A DNA stretch of 64,000 bases from DATLGB01 sp037724045 (lineage in GTDB: Bacteria; Actinomycetota; Thermoleophilia; Solirubrobacterales; Solirubrobacteraceae), in the NCBI GenBank assembly GCA_037724045.1, contig JBBJOW010000009.1, positions 1 through 64,000 on the forward strand, in the 5' to 3' direction. Positions within the stretch are counted from its first letter, which is position 1; every line of letters starts with the position of its first letter. Of this stretch, positions 56,264 to 64,000 are shown piece after piece. The translations under genes were made by a program, and so were the position numbers. The notes below the pieces were generated by a model. It was not told the origin of the DNA and did not search any database. It worked only from the letters and a program-made list of their open reading frames with translations.

Positions 56264-59200
56264 GCGCGGTCGCCGTCGCACCCGGGCCGACGTTCACCCC
56301 CGAGCAGCGCGCCGCCATCGAGGACCGCTCGGGCTCGTCACTGCTGGCGGCCAATGCCGGGTCGGGCAAGACCGCGGTCATGGTCGAGCGTTTCGTCGAG
56401 GCGGTCCTCGACGACGGGCTCGAGGTCGGCGCCATCCTCGCGCTCACCTTCACGGAGAAGGCGGCCGGCGAGCTGCGCGAGCGCGTGCGCCGGCGCTTCA
56501 CGCAGCTCGGCGAGCACGAGCACGCGCGCACCGCCCAGGGTGCGGCGATCGGGACGATCCACGGGTTCTGCGCGGGCGTCCTGCGCGCGCATCCGTTCGC
56601 GGCCGGCCTGGACCCGCGCTTCACGGTGCTCCAGGAGCCGGTGGCCCGCCGCCTGCACGACGGCGCCTACGACCGCGCGCTGGAGGCGTGGGCGGCGGCG
56701 GAGGGCCCGAGGGCGGTCGACGTCGTCGCCGCCGGCCGCGACGACCTGCGCGCGATGGTCCTCACCGCCTACGCCGAGCTGCGCAGCGGCGGCGTGCGCT
56801 CGCCGCGCCTGCCCGTGCCGCCTTCGCTCCCGGCCCCGGACCCGGCGGCCCTGCGCGCGGCGCTGGCCGGCGCGACCGCCCGCCTGCAGGCCGGCAACGG
56901 CGGCAAGAAGGTCGACGCGGCCCGCGCCGCGCTCGAGTTCGCGTCGGTCCTGCCGGCGGACCACGTGCCGCTTCCCACCGACCTGGACGCCGCCAAGCTG
57001 CCTACCGGAGCCAAGCTGCTCCAGGACGACGCCTGCGCCGCCTACCGCGACGCGTGGGCGGTCTATCGGCAGGCGTGCGCCGACCACTACGCGCGACCGG
57101 TCGTCGTCCTGGTCGATCGCCTGCTCGACCGGTTCGCGGCCGAGGCCGCGCGCGCGAAGGCTGCGCGCGCAGCGGTCGACTTCGAGGACCTGCAGCTGCT
57201 CACCCGCGATCTGTTCGCCGATGACGCCGCCATTCGCGCACGCTGGTCGGAGCGCTACGCGCTGATCATGGTGGACGAGTTCCAGGACACCAACCGCCTC
57301 CAGCTCGACGTTCTCGAGCAGCTCGAGCGCGACAACCTGTTCGTGGTCGGGGATGAGTTCCAGTCCATCTACGGCTTCCGGCACGCGGACGTCGAGATCT
57401 TCCGCCGCCGGATGTCGTCCCCACCCGCCCGGGCGCGCCGGCTGACGGCGAACTTCCGCTCGCGACCCGAGCTCCTGGAGACGCTCAACGCGGCGTTCGC
57501 GCCGATCTTCGGCGCGCGCTTCGAACCGCTCGTGGCCGGCCTGCCCGCCACCGCGCCGGCGCCAGTGGACCGCCTCTTCGACCCAGACCACGTCGGGACG
57601 ACCGCCGCGCCGCCCGTCGAGCTGCTGCTCACCGACTCCAAGGCCGACTGGGACGCGGTGACCGGGCTCGGCCTGGAGATCCCCGGCGAGAAGGCGTGGC
57701 GGCGGGCGGAGGCGCGCCTGGTGGCCCAGCGGCTGCGCGAGGAGCTCGACGGCGGCCGGCGCCCGGGGGAGGTCACCGTGCTCGTGCGCGCCGCCGCGTC
57801 GCTGCGCGCGCTCGAGCACGCGCTCGAGGAGCAGGGCGTGCCGACGTACGTCGTGGGCGGCCGCGGCTACTGGTCCCAGGAGCAGGTCCGCGACGGCCTC
57901 GCCTACCTGTCCGTGCTGGTCAACCCGCTCGACGAGCACGCGCTCTATGCGCTGCTGGCCTCGCCCTTCGGAGGCGCGACCGCCGAGGCGCTGGTGCGCG
58001 TCGCCCGCGCGGGCGCGGTGCAGGGTGGCGCCTGGGCCGCCCTGCGGGCGGGAGCGGAGCCGACCCTGCAGCCGCTCGTGGATCTCGTCGGCGCCGAGCG
58101 CCCGCGCGCGCAGCGCCTGGCCGCCGAGGTCCTGCTGGAACGCGCGATCGCCGCCACGGGCTACGACGTCGCCGTGCTCTCGCGTCCGGGCGGTGAGCGC
58201 CGGCTGGCCAACCTGCGCAAGCTGATGCGCCTGGCGCGCGAGTACGAGCGCTCCGAGGGCCGCGACCTCCGCGCCTTCGTGGACTTCGCCGTCACCCAGG
58301 ACCTCTCCGGCGCGCGCGAGGGCGAGGCGGCGCTCGAGAGCGAGGGCCTGGACGCGGTACGGCTGATGACGATCCACCGGGCGAAGGGCCTCGAGTTCCC
58401 CGTCGTCTGCGTCGCCGACCTGGGTCGCCAGGGACCCGGCGGCGGGCCGTCGCTGTTGCTGGGAGGCGAGCGGATCGGGATCCGCCTGAAGACGCTCGGC
58501 GCGGCGGCGGGGACGCCCGCGCTCGACTTCCTGGCGCTCAACGAGGAGCGGCTGCGTCGCGAGGACGAGGAGGAGCGGCGGCTGTTCTACGTCGCCATGA
58601 CCCGCGCCCAGGAGACGCTCATCCTCTCCGGCGGCATGGCGCTGGAGCGGGGGGTGGGTGGGGTCGATTCACGGCCGGGCGGGGCCCCGGTCGCCTGGAT
58701 CGCCCGCGCGCTCGCCGGCGTCGTGGAGCCGCGGATCAACGACCCGGCGCGACTGCGCCCGCTTGCCGCCGCGCCCGCGCGCCCGGCCGGGACCGCGCTC
58801 GGAGTGCCGGCCACGCTGCTGGCGGTCGCCGCGCCGGCCCCGGTCGCTCCCGCCGCGCCGACGCGGCTCTCCTTCTCGTCGCTGGGCGACTACGGCCGCT
58901 GCGCCTACCGCTGGTACCTGCGCCGCACGCTCGGCCTGCCGCCGGTCAAGCCACCGCCCGCCGTCGACCCCGCGCCGCCGCGCATCGACCTGCGCACGCG
59001 CGGCTCGCTCGTGCACGAGCTGCTCGAGGACTTCGACTTCTCCGCACCGCAGGCGCCCAGCGCGGACGCCATCGACGCCGTCGCGGCGGCGGCCGACACC
59101 GAGCTCACCGACGCCGAGCGCACCGACGTCGCCGGCCTGGTGGAGGCCTTCGCGCGCTCCCCGCTGTGCGCCCGGCTCGCGCAGGCGGCCAGCGTCCGCC

Positions 59201-59688
59201 GCGAGGCGCCCTTCGCCTTCTCGCTCGATCCCGGCGGAGGCGGGCTGCTGGTCAACGGCATCGTGGACGTGCTCGCCACCGAGGCCGACGGCGCCATCCT
59301 GATCGTCGACTACAAGACCAACCCGCTCGATCAGGCGTCAGCCGGTGATGAGCCCGCAGGGCGAGGCCGAACGACCCCGGCGGCGCTCACCGAAGCCGAC
59401 TACGCCACCCAGCGCCTCGTCTACGCGCTCGCGGCGCTGCGGGCCGGGGCGCCGCGCGTCGAGGTCGCCCACTGCTACCTCGAACGCCCCGACGAGCCGG
59501 CCACGGCGACCTACGCGGCCGCCGACGCTCCCGCGCTGGCCGACGCGCTCGTGCAGACCGCTGGCGGCCTCCTGCAGGGCGACTTCGCACCGACCGACAC
59601 GCCGCACCGGGACCTGTGCGGGAGCTGTCCGGGCAGGCGCGCGCTGTGCTCGCATCCGGAGACTCGCACGCTCGCCCCGCTGAACTGA
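56260..59688 (+). CDS. addA: AddA-like UvrD-family helicase/nuclease
   Basis: A 1142-residue protein. Q-motif/Walker A FTPEQRAAIEDRSGSSLLAA then NAGSGKT (Lys37), ILALTFTEKAAGELRERVR, Walker B MVDEFQDTNRLQLDVLEQLE, FVVGDEFQSIYGFRHADVEI, motif V/VI EGLDAVRLMTIHRAKGLEFP and FYVAMTRAQETLILSGGMAL. The C-terminal nuclease has SLVHELLEDF, GIVDVLATEADGAILIVDYK, QRLVYALAAL and a Cys pair in CGSCPGRRALC. ATG 56260 overlaps the addB stop (ATGA), giving a stoichiometric complex. Confidence 0.93.
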   Translation: MSAVAVAPGPTFTPEQRAAIEDRSGSSLLAANAGSGKTAVMVERFVEAVLDDGLEVGAILALTFTEKAAGELRERVRRRFTQLGEHEHARTAQGAAIGTIHGFCAGVLRAHPFAAGLDPRFTVLQEPVARRLHDGAYDRALEAWAAAEGPRAVDVVAAGRDDLRAMVLTAYAELRSGGVRSPRLPVPPSLPAPDPAALRAALAGATARLQAGNGGKKVDAARAALEFASVLPADHVPLPTDLDAAKLPTGAKLLQDDACAAYRDAWAVYRQACADHYARPVVVLVDRLLDRFAAEAARAKAARAAVDFEDLQLLTRDLFADDAAIRARWSERYALIMVDEFQDTNRLQLDVLEQLERDNLFVVGDEFQSIYGFRHADVEIFRRRMSSPPARARRLTANFRSRPELLETLNAAFAPIFGARFEPLVAGLPATAPAPVDRLFDPDHVGTTAAPPVELLLTDSKADWDAVTGLGLEIPGEKAWRRAEARLVAQRLREELDGGRRPGEVTVLVRAAASLRALEHALEEQGVPTYVVGGRGYWSQEQVRDGLAYLSVLVNPLDEHALYALLASPFGGATAEALVRVARAGAVQGGAWAALRAGAEPTLQPLVDLVGAERPRAQRLAAEVLLERAIAATGYDVAVLSRPGGERRLANLRKLMRLAREYERSEGRDLRAFVDFAVTQDLSGAREGEAALESEGLDAVRLMTIHRAKGLEFPVVCVADLGRQGPGGGPSLLLGGERIGIRLKTLGAAAGTPALDFLALNEERLRREDEEERRLFYVAMTRAQETLILSGGMALERGVGGVDSRPGGAPVAWIARALAGVVEPRINDPARLRPLAAAPARPAGTALGVPATLLAVAAPAPVAPAAPTRLSFSSLGDYGRCAYRWYLRRTLGLPPVKPPPAVDPAPPRIDLRTRGSLVHELLEDFDFSAPQAPSADAIDAVAAAADTELTDAERTDVAGLVEAFARSPLCARLAQAASVRREAPFAFSLDPGGGGLLVNGIVDVLATEADGAILIVDYKTNPLDQASAGDEPAGRGRTTPAALTEADYATQRLVYALAALRAGAPRVEVAHCYLERPDEPATATYAAADAPALADALVQTAGGLLQGDFAPTDTPHRDLCGSCPGRRALCSHPETRTLAPLN

Positions 59689-59702
59689 CCGAACCTCGCC
59701 AG

Positions 59703-59708
59703 TAAGAT
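59703..59708 (+). promoter_or_regulatory. Putative -10 box for the sigma factor gene
   Basis: TAAGAT follows addA by 14 bp. A CCCCCGC/GGCGGGGG hairpin (about 59712-59731) would lie in the 5' leader before GTG 59758. No clear -35 is seen. Confidence 0.4.
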
Positions 59709-59757
59709 GGGACCCCCGCGGCTCGGCGGGGGGTTCGCGCCGCGCCCTTTCCTCTGC

Positions 59758-60564
59758 GTGCCCGAAATCTCTCAGCCTGAGTCAAAGCCACAGAAGGCCT
59801 CGAGCGCCTCGTCGGAGGAGCGCGCCGCGCGTGCCGCCGAGGACCGCCGGCTGCTCGAGCGCTACCACCGCCAGGGCGACAGCGATGCCCGCGAGCAGGT
59901 CGTCCAGCGCTTCCTGCCGCTCGCACGCCAGCTCGCGCGCCGCTACGCCGGCGCGGGCGAGCCCCTCGAGGACCTCGTCCAGGTCGCCTCGCTCGGCCTG
60001 GTCAAGGCGGTCGATCGCTTCGACCCCGCCCGCGCGGTCGCCTTCTCCTCCTTCGCCGTCCCGACCATCCTCGGCGAGCTCAAGCGCCATTTCCGCGACA
60101 AGGGCTGGTCGGTCCGGGTCCCGCGTGACCTGCAGGAGCTCGCCCTGCGCCTGGACCGCACGTCGGAGGAGCTCAGCCGCGAGCTGGGCCGCGCCCCCAC
60201 CACCGGCGAGGTCGCCGGACGCCTGAGCGTCTCCGAGGAAGAGGTCTTGGAGGCCCGGGAAGCTGCGCATGCCTACCGCGCCGTCTCGCTCGACCGTCCG
60301 CGCACCGACGACGACGAGGGTGGCCCCGCCGTCTCGGACGCGATGGGCGGGGACGACCCCGGCTTCCGGCGTGCCGAGGACGCCGCCACGGTGGACCAGC
60401 TCCTGCGCGTCCTCGCGCCGCGCGAGCGCGAGGTCCTGCGCCTGCGCTTCTCCGAGGATCTCACCCAGCAGGAGATCGGCGATCGCATCGGTGTCTCGCA
60501 GATGCACGTCTCGCGCCTCATCCGCCAGGCCATCTCCCGGCTGGGCGACGCCGCGGATCAGTAG
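59758..60564 (+). CDS. RNA polymerase sigma factor, SigB/SigF family
   Basis: A 268-residue group 3 sigma factor. Regions in order: ERYHRQGDSDAREQVVQRFL, LEDLVQVASLGLVKAVDRFD and FSSFAVPTILGELKRHFRDK (region 2), GWSVRVPRDLQELALRLDRT (region 3), and LAPREREVLRLRFSEDLTQQ then EIGDRIGVSQMHVSRLIRQA (region 4). GTG 59758 gives the usual length; ATG 59707 lies in the likely -10 box. General stress or development control is expected. No anti-sigma or anti-anti-sigma gene is adjacent. Confidence 0.93.
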   Translation: MPEISQPESKPQKASSASSEERAARAAEDRRLLERYHRQGDSDAREQVVQRFLPLARQLARRYAGAGEPLEDLVQVASLGLVKAVDRFDPARAVAFSSFAVPTILGELKRHFRDKGWSVRVPRDLQELALRLDRTSEELSRELGRAPTTGEVAGRLSVSEEEVLEAREAAHAYRAVSLDRPRTDDDEGGPAVSDAMGGDDPGFRRAEDAATVDQLLRVLAPREREVLRLRFSEDLTQQEIGDRIGVSQMHVSRLIRQAISRLGDAADQ

Positions 60565-60571
60565 CCGCCCC

Positions 60572-61165
60572 TTGCCCCGGCTCTTCCTCGTCCGGCACGG
60601 CGAGTCCGCGTGGAACGCCGAGGGACGGCTGCAGGGCCAGGCGGACCCCGAGCTCTCGCCGCTCGGGCGCAAGCAGGCCGCCGCGGTCGCCGCCGTCGTC
60701 GCAAGGCTGCCCGTGACCCGCACGCTCACCTCCGACCTCGTGCGCGCCCGTGACACCGCCGCGCTCGGCGGCCACCCCGACGCGCCGGCGGACCCGCGCT
60801 GGCGCGAGCGCCACCTGGGCGAGTGGCAGACTCACCTCGAGCCCGAGGTGGCCACCCCCGCCGAGATGGACCGCTTCCGCGCCGGCGATCTGGTGCCGCC
60901 CGGGGGCGAGGCGTGGCCCGATTTCCAGGCCCGCGTCGCCGGCGCCGCCGAGGAGCTGGCCCGCACGGACGAGAACTGGCTGGTCTTCACCCACGGCGGC
61001 TGCGTGCGCGCGCTCGTGTCCCATGTGACCGGCGCCGACTGGCGCACCGTTGCCGGACCCGCCAACTCGAGCCTGAGCGTCGTCGCCCTCGGGAAGCGCC
61101 CGAGGCTGCTCGCCCTCAACTGGACCCCGACAGCGCCCGGGCTCGCGCTCCCCAGCGACCCGTGA
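60572..61165 (+). CDS. Histidine phosphatase (phosphoglycerate mutase-like)
   Basis: A 197-residue protein from TTG 60572, directly at the fold start: LFLVRHGESAWNAEGRLQGQ (RHGE, phosphohistidine His), SDLVRARDTA, WRERHLGEWQ and FTHGGCVRALVSHVTG (second catalytic His). A broad phosphatase or metabolite repair role is likely. It lies 7 bp after the sigma gene and overlaps recQ by 4 bp. Confidence 0.9.
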   Translation: MPRLFLVRHGESAWNAEGRLQGQADPELSPLGRKQAAAVAAVVARLPVTRTLTSDLVRARDTAALGGHPDAPADPRWRERHLGEWQTHLEPEVATPAEMDRFRAGDLVPPGGEAWPDFQARVAGAAEELARTDENWLVFTHGGCVRALVSHVTGADWRTVAGPANSSLSVVALGKRPRLLALNWTPTAPGLALPSDP

Positions 61166-62790
61166 CCGGCGAGCTGCGCGCTCGCCTGACGGCCCTGGCG
61201 GGCGAGAAGATGGACCTGGCGCAGCTGCGGCCGGGCCAGCTCGAGACGGCGGCAGAGGTGGTGCAGGGCCGCGACGCGCTCGCGATCATGGCCACCGGCT
61301 ACGGCAAGTCGGCCATCTACCAGCTGGCCGGACTGGCCATCGCCGGCCCGACGGTGGTCATCTCGCCGCTGATCGCCCTGCAGCGCGACCAGGTCGCGCA
61401 CCTGCAGGCGGACGCCGACTACGGCGGGGCCGCGGCCATCTCCTCGGTCGTCTCCGCAGAGGACAAGAAGGCCGCCTTCAAGCGCGCGGGCGCCGACCGG
61501 CTCGAGTTCCTCTTCATGGCGCCTGAGCAGCTCGCCAACCCGGAGGTCCTCGCCAAGGTCAAGGCCGCCAAGCCGTCCCTGATGGTGGTCGACGAGGCGC
61601 ACTGCATCAGTGAGTGGGGCCACGACTTCCGCCCGGAGTACCTGCGCCTGGGAATGGTCGCCGAGCAGATCGGGCGCCCGCCGGTTCTCGCCCTGACCGC
61701 CACCGCGTCGCCGCCCGTGCGCGAAGAGATCGTGGAGCGGCTGCGACTGCGCGACCCCTACGTCTCCGTGCACGGGTTCGACCGCCCCAACCTGCACTTC
61801 GCGGTCGAGCGTTTCCACGACGAGCGCGCCAAGGAGCGCGCGCTCGCCGAGCACGTCGCCGCGTACGACAAGCCGGGCATCGTCTATACGGCGACCCGCA
61901 AGGACGCCGAGCGGCTCGCGGACGACCTCGCCGCGGCCGGAATCCGCAGCGCCGCGTACCACGGCGGCATGTCGGCCACGCTGCGCGACGACGTCCAGAC
62001 CGCCTTCATGGGCGACGAGATGGACGTGATCGTCGCCACGACGGCGTTCGGCATGGGCGTGGACAAGCCCAACGTGCGCTTCGTCGTGCACCACGCCATC
62101 GCTGACGCGGTCGATTCCTACTGGCAGGAGGTCGGGCGTGCCGGGCGCGACGGGGCGCCCGCCGCCGCGCTGCTGCTCTACCGCGCGGAGGACCTCGGCC
62201 TGCGGCGCTTCTTCGCCGGCTCGGGCCAGGTCAACGCGCCCGAGATCCGCGCGGTCGCGGAGGCCGTCGCGGACGCCGACGGCGCCGCCGAGCCGACGGA
62301 GGTGCAGGAAGAGACCGACCTGTCCGCGTCGAAGCTCATGACCGCAGTGGCGCGCCTGGAGGACGTCGGCGCCGTCGAGGTCCAGCCCGACGGGACGATC
62401 GAGGCGACCGACGGGCTCGACGGGGAGGCGGTGATCGCCGCGGCACAGGCACAGGCCGACCGCGAGTCCTTCGACCGCTCCCGCGTCGACATGATGCGCG
62501 CCTACGCCGAGCTCCAGCACGCGTGCCGGCGCGAGTTCCTGCTGTCGTACTTCGGGGAGGCCACCGACGGCCCGTGCGGCAACTGCGACCTGTGCGACAG
62601 CGGCGAGGCGGTCGGGAGCTCGTCAGGCGCGCCGTTCGCCGTCGGCGCGCGCGTCATGCACCCGGCGTGGGGTGAGGGGACGGTCCAGCGCTACGAGGAC
62701 GAGAAGGTCATCCTGCTCTTCGACGCGGTCGGCTACAAGTCGCTCTCGCTCGACGCGGTGCTCGAGAACGGCCTGCTCGCGAAGGCGTGA
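61162..62790 (+). CDS. recQ: RecQ-family ATP-dependent DNA helicase
   Basis: A 542-residue helicase. Walker A MATGYGKSAIYQLAGLAIAG, VISPLIALQRDQVAHLQADA, DEAHCISEWGHDFRPEYLRL, ALTATASPPVREEI, ATTAFGMGVDKPNVRFVVHH, and YWQEVGRAGRDGAPAAALLL. A RecQ zinc site follows (ACRREFLLSYFGE; CGNCDLC). The end has a KOW/SH3-like segment (HPAWGEGTVQRYEDEKVILL) in place of a long HRDC domain. GTG overlaps the phosphatase stop. It fits the repair cluster with AddAB and TopB. Confidence 0.94.
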   Translation: MTGELRARLTALAGEKMDLAQLRPGQLETAAEVVQGRDALAIMATGYGKSAIYQLAGLAIAGPTVVISPLIALQRDQVAHLQADADYGGAAAISSVVSAEDKKAAFKRAGADRLEFLFMAPEQLANPEVLAKVKAAKPSLMVVDEAHCISEWGHDFRPEYLRLGMVAEQIGRPPVLALTATASPPVREEIVERLRLRDPYVSVHGFDRPNLHFAVERFHDERAKERALAEHVAAYDKPGIVYTATRKDAERLADDLAAAGIRSAAYHGGMSATLRDDVQTAFMGDEMDVIVATTAFGMGVDKPNVRFVVHHAIADAVDSYWQEVGRAGRDGAPAAALLLYRAEDLGLRRFFAGSGQVNAPEIRAVAEAVADADGAAEPTEVQEETDLSASKLMTAVARLEDVGAVEVQPDGTIEATDGLDGEAVIAAAQAQADRESFDRSRVDMMRAYAELQHACRREFLLSYFGEATDGPCGNCDLCDSGEAVGSSSGAPFAVGARVMHPAWGEGTVQRYEDEKVILLFDAVGYKSLSLDAVLENGLLAKA

Positions 62791-62814
62791 GGCGGGATGC
62801 CGGCGCGTGGATGG

Positions 62815-63582
62815 TCAGGAGGCGACGGCGAGGCCGTCGAGCACCGGCGGCTGGTCGCCCAGCAGCCAGGTGCCGTCGTCCTGGCGGATGACCAGCCCGC
62901 GCAGCGAGAGCTGCCCGAGCGCCGTGGTCACGGACGGCCGGCGCGCGCCGACGATCCAGCCCAGCAGCTCGTGGGAGAGAAAGCTCGGGAGCACGCGGCC
63001 CTCGGGGCCCACGGTGCCCCAGCGCTCCGACAGATGCCACATGGCGATCAGCAGGCGCGTGTCCACGCGCGGCAGCTGGGCCACGGCGAGCATGCGCGCC
63101 AGCAGCCGCGACCGGTCCAGCGCGCGGGAGATGAGCTCGCCGGTCATCTCCGGGAAGCGGGCCGAGCGGGCCACGAAGCGCACGTCGAGGTGCGCGAGCG
63201 ACAGCGGTTCGATCACCCGGAAGGCGACGGAGAAGGGCGCGAGCAGGTCGCTGAAGCCGTCCTGGCTGGGTCGCAGCAGGTCGCCGGGGCCGAGCAGCTC
63301 CGCGCACGAGCGGTGGCTGAGCGACAGCCGCCGCACCAGTACGCCCTCGAGGATCAGCAGGCCGATGCCGCCCATGGCGTCGGGTCCATTCTCGCCGTCG
63401 GGCAGCCAGGCGCCACGCGGCACGCTCTCGGTGCGCGCGACCAGAGCCTGGCGCGCCTGCTCGAAGCGCTCCGGCGGAAGGCTCGTGCCCAGGTCGGGGT
63501 CCGCGTCGAGAACGCGCACGCCCTGTGCGACGGGCTGGCTGAGGTGCGGAAACGCCATCTCGCTGGGAAGGGAACTCCCCAT
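62815..63582 (-). CDS. Crp/Fnr-family transcriptional regulator
   Basis: A 255-residue protein. A cyclic-nucleotide-type beta-barrel at about residues 35-135 (GLLILEGVLVRRLSLSHRSC; ELLGPGDLLRPSQDG), a dimer helix (RALDRSRLLARMLAVAQLPR) and a winged HTH (LPSFLSHELLGWIVGARRPS; VTTALGQLSLRGLVIRQDDG). The ligand-pocket Arg/Ser set of true cAMP receptors is not evident, so the signal is unknown. Upstream lies element 4, then a phospholipid synthase gene in the same direction. Confidence 0.87.
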   Translation of the reverse strand: MGSSLPSEMAFPHLSQPVAQGVRVLDADPDLGTSLPPERFEQARQALVARTESVPRGAWLPDGENGPDAMGGIGLLILEGVLVRRLSLSHRSCAELLGPGDLLRPSQDGFSDLLAPFSVAFRVIEPLSLAHLDVRFVARSARFPEMTGELISRALDRSRLLARMLAVAQLPRVDTRLLIAMWHLSERWGTVGPEGRVLPSFLSHELLGWIVGARRPSVTTALGQLSLRGLVIRQDDGTWLLGDQPPVLDGLAVAS

Positions 63583-63608
63583 CCGCGCCCATCCGGCAAA
63601 CCCGGGTC

Positions 63609-63772
63609 TAGGAGCCCGTTGAAAAGTCCGGTCGTCCGGATGACGACGCTGACGCATCGCCGGTCCACCACCCGCATTCGGAAATACCACCGGTATTCCC
63701 TTCGGATCCGGTCGGCGGCCGCTCGGTCAGCGCCGCCACCGGCCGGGCCGTCCAATTTTCAACAAGCTCCTA
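63609..63772. repeat. TAG-ended inverted-repeat element 4 (164 bp)
   Basis: Terminal inverted repeats starting TAGGAGCCCGTTGAAAA on the left and, reading inward, TAGGAGCTTGTTGAAAA on the right, 15 of 17 matching. A central AATACC-ACC-GGTATT hairpin is followed by the 25 bp identical to element 3 (63693-63717). The right-end TAG (minus strand) is the stop codon of the phosphatidyltransferase gene. No ORF or flanking duplication. Confidence 0.83.
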
Positions 63773-64000
63773 GGGAGTGCGGACGGCTGCGCCCGCCTTG
63801 AGGCAGGCGCGCACGCACGCCAGACCCGAGAGGACGGTGAGCGCGACGGTCGCGCCCACGAGCACGTCGACCCAGGCCGCGAACGGGTCGGCGACCGTCA
63901 TCAGGACGAGCACCATGGCGACCTGGAGGAACATCTTCGCCTTGCCCGAGGCGCTGGAGGACAGGACGTGGCCGCGGCGTGCGGCGTGGGCGCGCAGCGC
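63770..64000 (-). CDS. CDP-alcohol phosphatidyltransferase, C-terminal part
   Basis: The frame is open to the window edge and ends at TAG 63772-63770. It encodes about 76 residues: LRAHAARRGHVLSSSASGKA followed by KMFLQVAMVLVLMTVADPFA and a final membrane helix. Ser-GKxK-[TM]-xxQ is the conserved helical region of CDP-alcohol phosphatidyltransferases, and PgsA-type phosphatidylglycerophosphate synthase is most likely. The catalytic DG-AR motif lies outside the window. Confidence 0.8.
   Translation of the reverse strand, partial: ALRAHAARRGHVLSSSASGKAKMFLQVAMVLVLMTVADPFAAWVDVLVGATVALTVLSGLACVRACLKAGAAVRTP

Noticed and set aside
1..64000. tRNA, rRNA or tmRNA genes
   Set aside because: I found no cloverleaf with a TTCGA-type T loop and acceptor stem, and no rRNA-like sequence in the short intergenic regions, which are nearly all accounted for.

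Overview
The window is very GC-rich, almost fully coding DNA from an actinobacterium. RskA-type anti-sigma genes, many GTG/TTG starts, ATGA/GTGA stop-start overlaps, FHA, MarP-like and PspA/PspAA/PspAB genes, and a c-di-AMP riboswitch ahead of a cell-wall hydrolase all fit this. My best guess is class Thermoleophilia (Solirubrobacterales-like). That is inference from gene content, not a database result.

Layout. 1-6.3 kb: the end of one ECF sigma factor, a full ECF sigma/anti-sigma pair, a zinc-finger rhomboid, a glycosyltransferase, a cobalamin-binding-type protein, a pterin dehydratase and a secreted propeller-like protein. 6.4-12.8 kb: a CNNM/CorC-type membrane protein, a candidate small RNA, a 3-hydroxyacyl-CoA dehydrogenase, a methyltransferase, a DUF3891-like protein, a Pro/Ala/Glu repeat protein and exonuclease VII (xseBA). 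12.9-15.9 kb: a cation-antiporter operon (NhaD/ArsB-type, CBS protein, NhaA) behind a structured-looking leader with a 9-codon ORF. 15.9-23.4 kb: a phosphonate locus with PhnCDE importer, PhoD phosphatase, FAD oxidoreductase, PhnF-like regulator, phosphonatase-like HAD and a PhnZ-like HD oxygenase. 23.4-31.6 kb: envelope maintenance and stress (lipoprotein, riboswitch-controlled NlpC/P60 hydrolase, PspA/PspAA/PspAB, HtpX, M23 peptidase), interrupted by an FGGY kinase and a MOSC protein. 31.6-41.1 kb: Kup, alcohol dehydrogenase, Lgt, a hydrolase, then lysA-hom-GNAT-thrC-thrB for lysine and threonine. 41.1-50.3 kb: L,D-transpeptidase, a divergent flavoprotein/MocR pair, ParA, FHA protein, zinc-ribbon protein, SRPBCC protein, class B PBP and MarP-like protease. 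50.3-64 kb: topoisomerase III, a broken trypsin gene, AddB/AddA-like nuclease-helicase, SigB/F-type sigma factor, histidine phosphatase, RecQ, a Crp/Fnr-like regulator and the end of a CDP-alcohol phosphatidyltransferase.

The most unusual signal is a set of four inverted-repeat elements of 164-220 bp (18245-18464, 45080-45247, 46139-46305, 63609-63772). Each begins with TAG and ends with CTA, can fold almost end to end, and has one terminal TAG that is exactly the stop codon of a neighbouring gene. Two share the same terminal repeat and flank a two-gene block. Two share a 25-bp identical core. A 24-bp piece of another recurs inside a sugar kinase gene, and lysA carries a 45-bp in-frame tandem insertion of similar hairpin-forming character. 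This suggests a family of small palindromic elements that settle at stop codons and occasionally inside genes.

A second theme is translation initiation. Three genes (kup, the MOSC gene and the secreted propeller gene) have conserved N-termini or a signal peptide that extend upstream of every ATG/GTG/TTG and begin best at CTG. One glycosyltransferase has no plausible standard start. Several other genes have a TANNNT box so close to the start codon that leaderless or near-leaderless mRNAs are likely.
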